Made by a program: the position numbers and the translations under genes
Shown here: positions 1-5,146 of the stretch, piece after piece
How positions within the stretch are numbered: the stretch's first letter is position 1
How the letters are laid out: each line of letters opens with the position of its first letter
Notes under the pieces: model-generated
Told to the model about the DNA's origin: nothing
The model's input: only the letters and a program-made list of their open reading frames with translations
The model's database searches: none
Source of the DNA: Candidatus Yonathbacteria bacterium CG17_big_fil_post_rev_8_21_14_2_50_43_9
Lineage (GTDB): Bacteria > Patescibacteriota > Minisyncoccia > Phycocordibacterales > UBA1550
NCBI GenBank assembly: GCA_002771015.1
Contig: PCUO01000009.1
Location: 49,355-58,411, forward strand
DNA length: 9,057 nucleotides
Direction of reading: 5' to 3'

Positions 1-35
1 CACAAGGCTTATGGGTTCGAGTCCCATCCCGGACA
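1..35 (+). tRNA. tRNA 3' end, partial, isotype not determinable
   Basis: A perfect 5-bp T stem (ATGGG at 11-15 with CCCAT at 23-27) closes a TTCGAGT loop. The 3' acceptor strand CCCGGAC (28-34) and an A discriminator (35) follow. CCA is not encoded, as for the other tRNAs here. The anticodon and 5' half lie left of the window, so the amino acid cannot be read. The gene points toward the terminator at 217-262 and is probably transcribed together with the structured spacer that follows it. Confidence 0.8.
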
Positions 36-84
36 CAAACGTTAAGAGAATCTGCCCTGCGGCAGATTCTTAGTTTGTGTCGGG
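28..84. repeat. nested inverted repeat at the tRNA 3' end
   Basis: The acceptor strand and trailer of the tRNA (CCCGGACACAAAC, 28-40) are matched by an inverted copy at 73-84 (GTTTGTGTCGGG, one base shorter). Between them is a perfect 10-bp hairpin, AGAATCTGCC (47-56) with GGCAGATTCT (61-70) and a CTGC loop. No U tract follows, so this is not a standard terminator. In the transcript the outer repeat would compete with the tRNA acceptor stem, or could mark the processing boundary. The origin is unknown. Confidence 0.6.
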
Positions 85-211
85 CGCAGTGATGGTTCGT
101 CACCAGACGAACCCACGAGCCGGGGGCGCGAGCACTTACGTCCACGCAGGGTGTACTCACCCGAGTAGACCTAGTGACTTGTGTCCACACAAGATTTGCC
201 GAGCTTGCTCG
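73..211 (+). ncRNA. candidate structured RNA of unknown family
   Basis: This stretch has no credible ORF, is about 63% GC over its core, and folds by eye. An outer helix pairs 76-80 with 144-148 and 82-86 with 139-143 (C81 bulged), then continues as 88-91 with 133-136. It encloses a perfect 8-bp hairpin (94-101/106-113, ACCA loop) and a small GCC/GGC hairpin (119-127). Further hairpins lie at 149-162 (GGGTG/CACCC), 178-193 (CTTGTGT/ACACAAG) and 200-211 (CGAGC/GCTCG), directly before the terminator. The non-canonical pairs 78-146 and 84-141 are G-U on the plus strand and would be A-C mismatches on the minus strand, which favours a plus-strand RNA. It matches no motif I recognise of tmRNA, RNase P RNA, SRP RNA or 6S RNA. 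It could also be a structured tRNA trailer or a degraded element. Confidence 0.45.
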
Positions 212-216
212 TCGTT

Positions 217-262
217 AAGAAAACACCCAGTCATTTTAAAATGACTGGGTGTTTTCTTTTTT
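217..262. terminator. bidirectional intrinsic terminator between convergent RNA units
   Basis: Bases 217-258 are a perfect 42-bp palindrome centred at 237/238. Its arms carry ACACCCAGTCA and TGACTGGGTGT, and it is flanked by AAGAAAA and TTTTCTT with further T up to 262. On both strands the stem ends in a U-rich run, so it can stop the plus-strand tRNA/spacer RNA from the left and the minus-strand tRNA cluster from the right. Confidence 0.85.
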
Positions 263-266
263 ATTG

Positions 267-349
267 TGCCGGGAAGAGGACTTGAACCTCCATGGGTTAA
301 CCCCGCTTGCTCCTAAGGCAAGTGCGTCTACCAATTTCGCCATCCCGGC
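267..349 (-). tRNA. tRNA-Leu(TAG)
   Basis: This is a complete 83-nt class II tRNA. The acceptor strand TCCCGGC (343-349 on plus) pairs with GCCGGGA (268-274), and the discriminator is A. The anticodon loop CTTAGGA in a CTTGC/GCAAG stem gives anticodon TAG, reading CUA and other CUN leucine codons. A short variable arm (GGG TTAA CCC) and a TTCAAGT T loop are present. CCA is not encoded. It is the last of three minus-strand tRNAs and stops just before the shared terminator. A copy of its first 27 nt lies 42 bp upstream. Confidence 0.95.
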
Positions 350-364
350 GCACTTTATTCACGA

Positions 365-391
365 TGCGTCTACCAATTTCGCCATCCCGGC
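365..391 (-). repeat. exact copy of the 5' 27 nt of tRNA-Leu(TAG)
   Basis: Bases 365-391 are identical to 323-349, the acceptor strand plus D arm of tRNA-Leu(TAG), offset by exactly 42 bp. The copy stops where the anticodon stem would begin, so it cannot be a functional tRNA. It lies between tRNA-Lys and tRNA-Leu(TAG) and should be present in the precursor transcript. Confidence 0.85.
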
Positions 392-402
392 ACTTCGCCC
401 TG

Positions 403-475
403 TGCACCCAGTAGGATTCGAACCTACGACCGTCTCGTTAAGAGCGAGCTGCTCTACCAACTGAGCTATGGGTGC
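403..475 (-). tRNA. tRNA-Lys(CTT)
   Basis: This is a complete 73-nt tRNA. The acceptor GCACCCA pairs with TGGGTGC, the D arm is GCTC/GAGC, and the T arm is GTAGG/CCTAC around TTCGAAT. The anticodon loop CTCTTAA gives anticodon CTT, reading AAG. The 27-43 pair is a G-A mismatch. CCA is not encoded. It is the middle gene of the minus-strand tRNA cluster, with a short 5' copy of itself at 539-552. Confidence 0.95.
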
Positions 476-538
476 ATATATTTTAACCTTACTCCGCACA
501 ACATACACAATATGGCAACCTTCTGGGCTCACCAAAAC

Positions 539-552
539 AGCTATGGGTGCAT
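539..552 (-). repeat. 14-bp copy of the tRNA-Lys 5' end
   Basis: AGCTATGGGTGCAT at 539-552 is identical to 464-477, which is the first 12 nt of tRNA-Lys plus two leader bases, at an offset of 75 bp. The adjoining CACCAAAAC resembles the D-arm stretch TACCAACTG of the real gene, so the copy was probably longer and has decayed. The 61 bp between the copies hold no other feature I can identify. Confidence 0.65.
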
Positions 553-605
553 GTAGAAAACATTATACACAAAAATTAGAAAATTAAAAGATATTTTTTT
601 ACTTG

Positions 606-689
606 TGCTGGAGGCGGGACTTGAACCCGCATAAGCCTATGCTCGTAGCGTTCTGAACACTATGTGTATACCAATTTCACCACTCCAGC
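606..689 (-). tRNA. tRNA-Leu(CAG)
   Basis: This is a complete 84-nt class II tRNA. The acceptor GCTGGAG pairs with CTCCAGC, and the anticodon stem TAGTG/CGCTA closes loop TTCAGAA, giving anticodon CAG for CUG codons. The variable arm GCATA GGCT TATGC is a clear hairpin, and the T arm is GCGGG/CCCGC. CCA is not encoded. It is the first gene of the minus-strand cluster, and its promoter should lie right of 690. I see no convincing -35/-10 pair there. Confidence 0.95.
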
Positions 690-704
690 AAAATTTTATC
701 TGTC

Positions 705-724
705 TGAATATTCCAATTTTACCA
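705..724 (-). repeat. possible degenerate copy of the tRNA-Leu(CAG) D arm
   Basis: CCAATTTTACCA at 713-724 matches CCAATTTCACCA at 671-682 of tRNA-Leu(CAG) at 11 of 12 positions, with further matches out to 705. The offset is 42 bp, the same as for the exact copy next to tRNA-Leu(TAG). The acceptor part does not match. This could be chance, but the shared offset suggests both leucine tRNAs descend from one duplicated locus. Confidence 0.35.
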
Positions 725-758
725 TATTCCCCAAGCCTTCCGCGCCACTCGTATGGGC

Positions 759-787
759 TTGACTTTTTCATCAAAATCCTATATAAT
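759..787 (+). promoter_or_regulatory. sigma-70-type promoter of the SPFH operon
   Basis: TTGACT (759-764) and a perfect TATAAT (782-787) are separated by exactly 17 bp. Transcription should begin near 794, leaving a leader of about 50 nt before the start codon at 847. This is the clearest promoter in the window. Confidence 0.85.
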
Positions 788-835
788 ATATAAAGGTTAT
801 AGATCTTTGATAATTGCAAATTAAACTTACTTATT

Positions 836-841
836 AGGAGG
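836..841 (+). promoter_or_regulatory. Shine-Dalgarno site of the SPFH gene
   Basis: A perfect AGGAGG lies 5 nt before the ATG at 847 and fixes that start. Most minus-strand genes here lack such a site. Confidence 0.9.
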
Positions 842-846
842 TTCAA

Positions 847-1884
847 ATGGACATAATAATCATAGTACTTCTGTTGGTTACAATTTGGTATCTCGCGCAA
901 CTGACAGTCTGGCTTTGTGCTAGCATTGGTATCTTTTGGATTACACCAAAAGAAGGAACCGCTGTTGCCATTATGCGTAACAAAAAATTCCATAAAATGT
1001 TGCTACGCTACACTGGCCACAACTTTAAAAGCCAGCACAGCACCTATAAACCGTCAGAAAACAATCTTGATGGATACGAAATTGAACGGGAAGAAATTTC
1101 TGAGGAAATTTCTATGTTTACTTCTATCGTCTTTCCTATCCGCGGAGTTTCGTGGATAGGCATCCCGCCATTTTACAGCGTACACAGTTACAAATTTAAA
1201 TGGATGGATGACAGGTTCATAATGCGTGATCCAGAAGAGATTGAGTGGATCCTCGTGCAAAAATATGTCTATGGCCTCGTTCTAGACAATATTGAGCTTG
1301 AGGGAGGAATCCCTTACACAATCAAACTTCTAATTACACTTCAGGTTACAAACCCAGCAAAAGCTTTATTTCGTGTTAAACGTTGGCTTGATGCAACAAT
1401 GGAAAGAGTCTCTGGTTGGTCGCGAGATGAATTCTCCACTTTATCCATAGATGACTTCGTTGTAGCAGAAGGCGACAGGGAGATGGCGGAATCAGAAGGT
1501 CATGCTGGGCCGAGACTTGAGAGAGCTCTCAAAAGGATAATGAATTCTGCAAAAAAAGACATAGAACCAGAGTTTGGCGTTGATATCAGCATTGTTCAGG
1601 TTGTAGAAATAGACCCTACCAATGATGAGATGCGAAAAATCATTATCCAAAGAGAAGTAGCGAAGCAACAAGCTGCGGCTGTAATTGAAAAAGCAAAAGG
1701 CGAAGCGGAAGCGATAAACATTGTCAATACTGCGGCGGAAAAAATGAGCGACAAAGCAATGATGCTCAAGGGATTCCACGCAATTGAAAACGCTGGAGCA
1801 AATGTGACGCTTATCGGGAAGGATCTTAATCTTCCTTCAATGCTTCAAATTCCAACATCTAACAAAGAAGGAGGTATCAAATGA
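847..1884 (+). CDS. SPFH/Band 7 domain membrane protein
   Basis: This 345-aa protein has an N-terminal hydrophobic anchor (residues 3-23), a Band 7/SPFH region (about 32-260) and an Ala/Glu/Lys-rich helix (about 262-310) with the QREVAKQQAAAVIEKAKGEA pattern typical of stomatin, prohibitin and flotillin proteins. The stretch ending VQVVEIDP at 250-257 is the usual end of the SPFH core. Family members form ring or cage oligomers on membranes and often control membrane proteases or microdomains. The exact subfamily is not clear, and residues 40-130 look more divergent than stomatins. The start is fixed by a perfect AGGAGG 5 nt upstream. Its stop overlaps the next gene's start (ATGA), so the two are probably translationally coupled and may form one complex. 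Confidence 0.85.
   Translation: MDIIIIVLLLVTIWYLAQLTVWLCASIGIFWITPKEGTAVAIMRNKKFHKMLLRYTGHNFKSQHSTYKPSENNLDGYEIEREEISEEISMFTSIVFPIRGVSWIGIPPFYSVHSYKFKWMDDRFIMRDPEEIEWILVQKYVYGLVLDNIELEGGIPYTIKLLITLQVTNPAKALFRVKRWLDATMERVSGWSRDEFSTLSIDDFVVAEGDREMAESEGHAGPRLERALKRIMNSAKKDIEPEFGVDISIVQVVEIDPTNDEMRKIIIQREVAKQQAAAVIEKAKGEAEAINIVNTAAEKMSDKAMMLKGFHAIENAGANVTLIGKDLNLPSMLQIPTSNKEGGIK
1868..1874 (+). promoter_or_regulatory. Shine-Dalgarno site of the second operon gene
   Basis: AAGGAGG lies inside the 3' end of the SPFH gene, 6 nt before the ATG at 1881. It supports that start and independent ribosome loading besides coupling. Confidence 0.85.
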
Positions 1885-2714
1885 TTAACAGTTTGTTATG
1901 GGTATTGTTGATTTTGGTAATTATGACTGCCTCTTTGGGGTCACTTTACTTTTTGAAATTCAACAAGTCAACACCTGCAGTAGGTGGCAATTCATCGCAA
2001 CCAAAACAACCAACCGCCATAGGTAAGATATATGCTGGATGGGGTAAAATGACGCCAAACTCAAAAAAGAGGGTTTGGCTAATCATCCTTTCTGTCATAG
2101 CGATTTTGGTTGCCACGGCGTCAATACCAAAATCAGCACCATCAGAAAGTTCTCCAGAAAATATCTATCTCTGGGCTGGTATTATTGCACTTTTGGGGGT
2201 TCACATTATATGGGCGGTCTACTCGTTTAGCGAAAAAGTAAGCTGGATGGAAACAACAATTCTATACGGTATCATTTTCTTTTACGGGTTGACATTGGTA
2301 TTCCCTCAAGTTGTGCCGATACGCGATGCGTTATGGGGTCTAACAAACAAAGCCTTGACGGGCACGCAGAAGGTAATAGTATCTATTAACGAGAAATACG
2401 GAGAAACACCTTCTGCTCCACAAGGACAGCAGTCAGCAAGCGCGCCGGCTGCGTATCAACCACAGACACGTGTGATTGAAGTGACAGCTACAGAGGACAG
2501 ATTCACAGAAGTAAAGATACCTCCGGGAGTGCAATTCTCAATAGACTGTCCTGATGACGGACTTGCAAAAGTCTTTCATCGTGATGCGCAACAGGGAATC
2601 ATCTATGATTGCGCGCAGAATGTTGAGGTTGGCGAGAACCTACACAACTTCCGTATTGGATTCTCTTCAAAAACGGAAACCCCTGTGCTAGTGCGAGTCC
2701 GCATAACTTCTTAA
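1881..2714 (+). CDS. four-helix membrane protein with C-terminal beta-rich domain, function unknown
   Basis: I do not recognise this 277-aa protein. Hydrophobic segments lie at about 4-26, 65-82, 95-115 and 124-144. A low-complexity Ser/Ala/Gln/Pro linker (173-196) leads to a C-terminal domain (197-277) of alternating beta-type residues with two cysteines, Cys223 (IDCPDD) and Cys244 (YDCAQN), which could pair if exported. The gene starts within the stop of the SPFH gene (ATGA) behind a strong AAGGAGG and ends just before a terminator, so it belongs to a two-gene operon. SPFH genes are often paired with NfeD, which has membrane helices followed by a small beta-barrel. The topology here is similar, but I see no NfeD sequence signature, so an NfeD-like partner role is an inference from position and architecture only. 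Confidence 0.85.
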   Translation: MINSLLWVLLILVIMTASLGSLYFLKFNKSTPAVGGNSSQPKQPTAIGKIYAGWGKMTPNSKKRVWLIILSVIAILVATASIPKSAPSESSPENIYLWAGIIALLGVHIIWAVYSFSEKVSWMETTILYGIIFFYGLTLVFPQVVPIRDALWGLTNKALTGTQKVIVSINEKYGETPSAPQGQQSASAPAAYQPQTRVIEVTATEDRFTEVKIPPGVQFSIDCPDDGLAKVFHRDAQQGIIYDCAQNVEVGENLHNFRIGFSSKTETPVLVRVRITS

Positions 2715-2735
2715 GTTTCATTTGCAATTCAACTC

Positions 2736-2778
2736 AAAAGCCCGTCGAGCACCATACTGGTGCTTGACGGGCTTTTTT
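2736..2778. terminator. intrinsic terminator of the SPFH operon, possibly bidirectional
   Basis: A long stem pairs AAAAGCCCGTCGAGCACC (2736-2753) with the segment from 2759 to 2776, with one G-U pair (2747/2765), and is followed by a T run (2773-2778). It lies 22 bp after the stop of the second operon gene. The four A at 2736-2739 give a short U run on the other strand, so it may also stop minus-strand transcription from the pilin genes. Confidence 0.9.
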
Positions 2779-2797
2779 CTTGCCCGCTTATATTTTC

Positions 2798-2884
2798 GAA
2801 TTAGCAAATTCCGAATCAGCAGATTCGTGCCTTTGGCATAAACATCAGTAGATTCACATCTTGGATGAATGCCTTGTCATAAAC
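2798..2884. repeat. tandem hairpins and imperfect direct repeat between convergent genes
   Basis: Three small hairpins stand in a row: GAATT/AATTC (2798-2811) and CGAATC/GATTCG (2812-2827), both with AGCA loops, then TGCC/GGCA (2828-2838). An imperfect direct repeat overlaps them. ATCAGCAGATTC (2815-2826) recurs as ATCAGTAGATTC (2844-2855), and GCCTTTGGCATAAAC (2829-2843) recurs as GCCTTGTCATAAAC (2871-2884). No gene is visible here. The motif GCAGATTC also occurs in the hairpin at 47-70. Confidence 0.5.
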
Positions 2885-2931
2885 TTTTATTCAGGAAATT
2901 TTGGTGGGTTTTTGATTTTTACCCTAATCTA

Positions 2932-3171
2932 TCAGGAGAACCCCATTACAAACTCATTGATGAAGTTTAGTATCCCCCACACGCTGAGCATAATAGCAAG
3001 ACCGACAACTCCCCACATCATATGTTTCTTTCCTTCTTGTTGCGCATCTTCACTGCTTTGATCCTTTACAAACTTCATTACTCCATACAGAAAATATCCT
3101 ACAGCAAGCGCCATAAGAAGCAGGACTATCGGCTGAAGGATAGCGTCATTAATTTTCTGCATAAAATTCAT
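2932..3171 (-). CDS. pilin-like small membrane protein (T4SS pilin/VirB2-like)
   Basis: This 79-aa protein has two hydrophobic helices (about 10-34 and 51-72) joined by a charged, helix-friendly loop (KDQSSEDAQQEGKKH, 36-50). The second helix ends in the W-G-x-x-N-F pattern (VWGILNF) shared with its neighbours. There is no cleavable signal; the first helix may act as one. The architecture is that of the short type IV secretion pilin family common in Patescibacteria, distantly like VirB2/TrbC. It is the last gene of the cluster, 22 bp after the next pilin gene, and has no Shine-Dalgarno site. An internal ATG (codon 4) is an alternative start. Family placement is by pattern, not alignment, and function is inferred. 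Confidence 0.75.
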   Translation of the reverse strand: MNFMQKINDAILQPIVLLLMALAVGYFLYGVMKFVKDQSSEDAQQEGKKHMMWGVVGLAIMLSVWGILNFINEFVMGFS

Positions 3172-3193
3172 AACAGATAGTTTAATTAACTAG

Positions 3194-3541
3194 CTACAGA
3201 GAAAGAGAAGGCGCGGTACGCGTAGTTGTGTCTAGCTTTGCTGATGACGTAAGGAAGTTCACGAGACCCCAAATGGACACCATCACCGCGATACCAATAA
3301 CTCCGTAAATCATGCCCCCTTGCTTTTCCTTTCGAGCATCTGGGTCACCAGCGGACATTACATAGCCAAATACATTCCAAAGGAAATACACAACAGCTCC
3401 AGCAAGAATAAGTACGGTTAATGTGCTGAGTCCGTCCTTCAAAAATGCTATAAGCCCAGACACAGTACTTGCCCCTTGCGCAATCTGCGCTCCTGCCATA
3501 AATGGCGTTAAAATAAAACCTAATGCAATAATCTTTTTCAT
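3194..3541 (-). CDS. pilin-like protein with signal peptide
   Basis: This 115-aa protein has a signal peptide (MKK, hydrophobic 4-15, likely cleavage after AGA at about 18). The mature part has two hydrophobic helices (38-60 and 77-97) around the charged loop SAGDPDARKEKQGG (63-76). The second helix carries IWGLVNF, nearly the same as VWGILNF and MWGLVNF in the neighbours. A Thr/Ser-rich tail follows (TTTRTAPSLSL). This is a typical Patescibacteria pilin-like protein of the T4SS pilin type. No AGGAGG precedes the ATG. It probably forms a transcription pair with the gene ending at 2932, 22 bp downstream. Whether it is assembled into a filament cannot be told from sequence. Confidence 0.8.
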   Translation of the reverse strand: MKKIIALGFILTPFMAGAQIAQGASTVSGLIAFLKDGLSTLTVLILAGAVVYFLWNVFGYVMSAGDPDARKEKQGGMIYGVIGIAVMVSIWGLVNFLTSSAKLDTTTRTAPSLSL

Positions 3542-3592
3542 GGTTGATTTTAAAGGAGTGAAACGACTATTAAAACCACAACCCGGTTAAAC

Positions 3593-3610
3593 GACTTTTT
3601 ATTAAAAGTC
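3593..3610. other. small hairpin in the spacer between pilin genes
   Basis: GACTTTT (3593-3599) pairs with AAAAGTC (3604-3610) around TATT. A second hairpin, CGTATA/TATACG, lies at 3701-3720, 16 bp past the stop of the upstream pilin gene. Neither has a U tract in the minus direction. They may separate the two pilin gene pairs, but no clear terminator or promoter is visible in this 194-bp gap. Confidence 0.35.
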
Positions 3611-3735
3611 CCTGCTTACAGGATTTAACTGAGTCGAAATTCCATTTCCGTTTCTCTCTTTATATTACTTAATAAATATGATGTACGAATACTAATTGCT
3701 CGTATACTTATTATTATACGAAACTCGCGCAAAAA

Positions 3736-4023
3736 CTACAATGGTCGTTCAAACCGCTCCAAATTGATGCGGTCTGTAGTGTTCAATTTGAGTGAACCTG
3801 TGACAAAGTTTACCAACCCCCACATAGACACCATTACTGTAATGGCAATAATGCCCCACATCGCCTGTTTCTTTACTTTTGCAAGCTCCTCTGGGTTGTC
3901 GTTGTTCCTGTACACACCCATCATATTCCACAAAAAGAACACGACTGCCGCACCCAGAAAAATAGAGAAAAACGGCGTTATGACCGTGTTAATGATGTAG
4001 TTAATAAATTCCTTGAAATTCAT
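3736..4023 (-). CDS. pilin-like small membrane protein
   Basis: This 95-aa protein starts MNFKEF, like the MNFMQK start of its paralogue at 3171. Hydrophobic helices lie at 11-37 and 54-75 around the loop RNNDNPEELAKVKKQ, with MWGLVNF in the second helix and a polar C-terminus. There is no cleavable signal peptide. The reading frame is open further upstream to 4119, but that extension would overlap the preceding gene by 91 bp and is hydrophilic and unlike the family, so I place the start at 4023. That start is 5 bp after the stop of the upstream pilin gene and has no Shine-Dalgarno site, so translation probably re-initiates from it. Confidence 0.8.
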   Translation of the reverse strand: MNFKEFINYIINTVITPFFSIFLGAAVVFFLWNMMGVYRNNDNPEELAKVKKQAMWGIIAITVMVSMWGLVNFVTGSLKLNTTDRINLERFERPL

Positions 4024-4028
4024 AATTA

Positions 4029-4586
4029 TTACTGTGTGAGCGTTGAAACAGTTTGCCCTATAATCTGCGCAAAGCCCCATGCGCCGAGGAGGATAAAGGT
4101 GCCAATAATACTGTACCAAAGTATATTTTTTGCTTCTGTTAATTTCGTATCATTCCCCTGAGCACTCACAAAAAGAAACCCGGAATAAATGAATGCGAGT
4201 ACAATAAATGGCATAAGCACCTGAACAGCGGTTTTTGTGACAGCGGCGGCAAATTGAGAGAACGTGGAATATTTGATTGGATTTTGGAGTTGAGCGTTTG
4301 CGGATAAGCCAGAAGTTCCACCTGAAGGCGCTGTACTTCCTGAAGGCGCTGTGGAGCCAGTTATATTCCCTTCTGAGATAGTAGGCCCCCCCCCAGCAGC
4401 CACACATTCATTATATGTTGGGCCCCAAGCACAGGGCTCTGATGAAGAATAACCACTAGACATCACAGGGAGGGAACAATCGATACCAATGTAATCCGGG
4501 TCTCCAGGAACGCACTGGTCAGCCATTGCAAAAGAAGGGATCCCTATCAAAACAACCAGTAATATCGCTCCAAATATTTTTTTCAT
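4029..4586 (-). CDS. pilin-like protein with signal peptide and Cys/Ser-rich exposed region
   Basis: This 185-aa protein has a signal peptide (1-22, cleavage after AMA). An extracytoplasmic stretch carries four cysteines (25, 37, 52, 61), then a Gly/Ser/Thr/Pro-rich segment (63-97) with two copies of STAPSG (78-89). A pilin-like module of two helices (119-141 and 155-178) around SAQGNDTKLTEAKN follows, with AWGFAQI aligning with the W-G motif of the other pilins. It is the longest pilin of the set, and the extra N-terminal part may be displayed or disulfide bonded. A run of nine G on the coding strand encodes Gly65-67. The family role (T4SS pilin type) is inferred from pattern. It is co-oriented with, and 5 bp from, the next pilin gene. 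Confidence 0.8.
   Translation of the reverse strand: MKKIFGAILLVVLIGIPSFAMADQCVPGDPDYIGIDCSLPVMSSGYSSSEPCAWGPTYNECVAAGGGPTISEGNITGSTAPSGSTAPSGGTSGLSANAQLQNPIKYSTFSQFAAAVTKTAVQVLMPFIVLAFIYSGFLFVSAQGNDTKLTEAKNILWYSIIGTFILLGAWGFAQIIGQTVSTLTQ
4321..4352 (-). repeat. 18-bp tandem repeat encoding STAPSG twice
   Basis: CCTGAAGGCGCTGT occurs at 4321-4334 and 4339-4352, an 18-bp period that keeps the reading frame. It lies in the exposed low-complexity part of the pilin-like gene, where repeat number could change without a frameshift. Confidence 0.8.
4386..4394 (-). repeat. nine-base G tract inside a pilin-like gene
   Basis: Nine C on the plus strand (nine G on the coding strand) encode Gly-Gly-Gly at residues 65-67, after the signal peptide and before the pilin helices. 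Gain or loss of one base would remove the membrane module. The neighbouring genes contain no comparable tract. Confidence 0.9.
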
Positions 4587-4621
4587 CCCTTTAGAGATAG
4601 GAAATGTAATTCCCTTATCAA

Positions 4622-4649
4622 ATTATATTAACTTGCTAATAACTGTCTT
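4622..4649 (-). promoter_or_regulatory. possible promoter of the pilin gene pair
   Basis: On the minus strand a perfect TATAAT (4622-4627) has a weak AAGACA (4644-4649) 16 bp upstream, about 35 nt before the start at 4586. A second TATAAT lies at 4653-4658 without a good -35 partner. In AT-rich DNA such boxes arise by chance. Confidence 0.35.
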
Positions 4650-4722
4650 CTTATTATATCCCGAACCCCGCAAAAAGTAACGCTGGTATCTCTAACGGGA
4701 TTCATTATGTTCATATTATACA

Positions 4723-5139
4723 TTATTGAAACATAAACTGCATAAAACTTGTTTGTTCGTCGGTCAAAAATGCGAAGAGTACTGTCTTGATAAGGATGTA
4801 CGCACCAAGCATAATGCCGAAACCCATAGCAATATTTGCAAAACTCTGTTTTGCTTCAGTTTTTGCAGATTCCTTGTTCGGAGACAAGATCATTTTCCCA
4901 CCAACCCACATAAACCCAAGCGCTGCAAGCGGTACAGCAACTTTCAAAATTAAAAAATTAATGATGTTGTTTGCAAGGATAATTAGGTCGTTGAAACCAC
5001 ACTCTTTCTGACCACTAGCTATATCCCCGCACGGAATTCCAACCTGTGCCCAAACAACCACCGGAAGCGCAAATATAGCAAATGCTACTATTGTAGCGGA
5101 GGTTTTTTGATTTTTCCTTACAGAATTTGTATTTTGCAT
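4723..5139 (-). CDS. pilin-like protein with signal peptide
   Basis: This 138-aa protein has an N-terminal KNQK stretch, a hydrophobic signal segment (16-29) and likely cleavage after VWA (31). The mature start AQVGIPCGD with Cys37 and Cys47 resembles many Patescibacteria pilin-like proteins. Two long hydrophobic stretches (about 53-80 and 99-125) flank a charged loop (SPNKESAKTEAKQ, 86-98). It lacks the W-G-x-x-N-F signature of the other four; the matching place reads AYILIKT. It is the first gene of the pilin series, downstream of the solute-binding protein gene, and has a possible promoter giving an almost leaderless mRNA. A 136-bp gap separates it from the next pilin gene. Confidence 0.8.
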   Translation of the reverse strand: MQNTNSVRKNQKTSATIVAFAIFALPVVVWAQVGIPCGDIASGQKECGFNDLIILANNIINFLILKVAVPLAALGFMWVGGKMILSPNKESAKTEAKQSFANIAMGFGIMLGAYILIKTVLFAFLTDEQTSFMQFMFQ

Positions 5140-5146
5140 TTTGTTA

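Noticed and set aside
1..35. 3' end of tmRNA instead of a tRNA
   Set aside because: The T arm would fit either, but the acceptor strand CCCGGAC does not suit the usual tmRNA ends. The rest lies outside the window, so this is not fully excluded.
249..464. Plus-strand ORF of 71 codons
   Set aside because: It runs antisense across tRNA-Leu(TAG), its partial copy and tRNA-Lys. Its internal repeats only reflect the tRNA duplication.
637..993. Minus-strand ORF of 118 codons
   Set aside because: It overlaps tRNA-Leu(CAG), the SPFH promoter and the start of the SPFH gene in antisense. It has no family resemblance.
4024..4119. N-terminal extension of the pilin-like gene to 4119
   Set aside because: It would overlap the preceding pilin gene by 91 bp. 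The extra residues are unlike the family, while MNFKEF at 4023 matches the paralogue's start.
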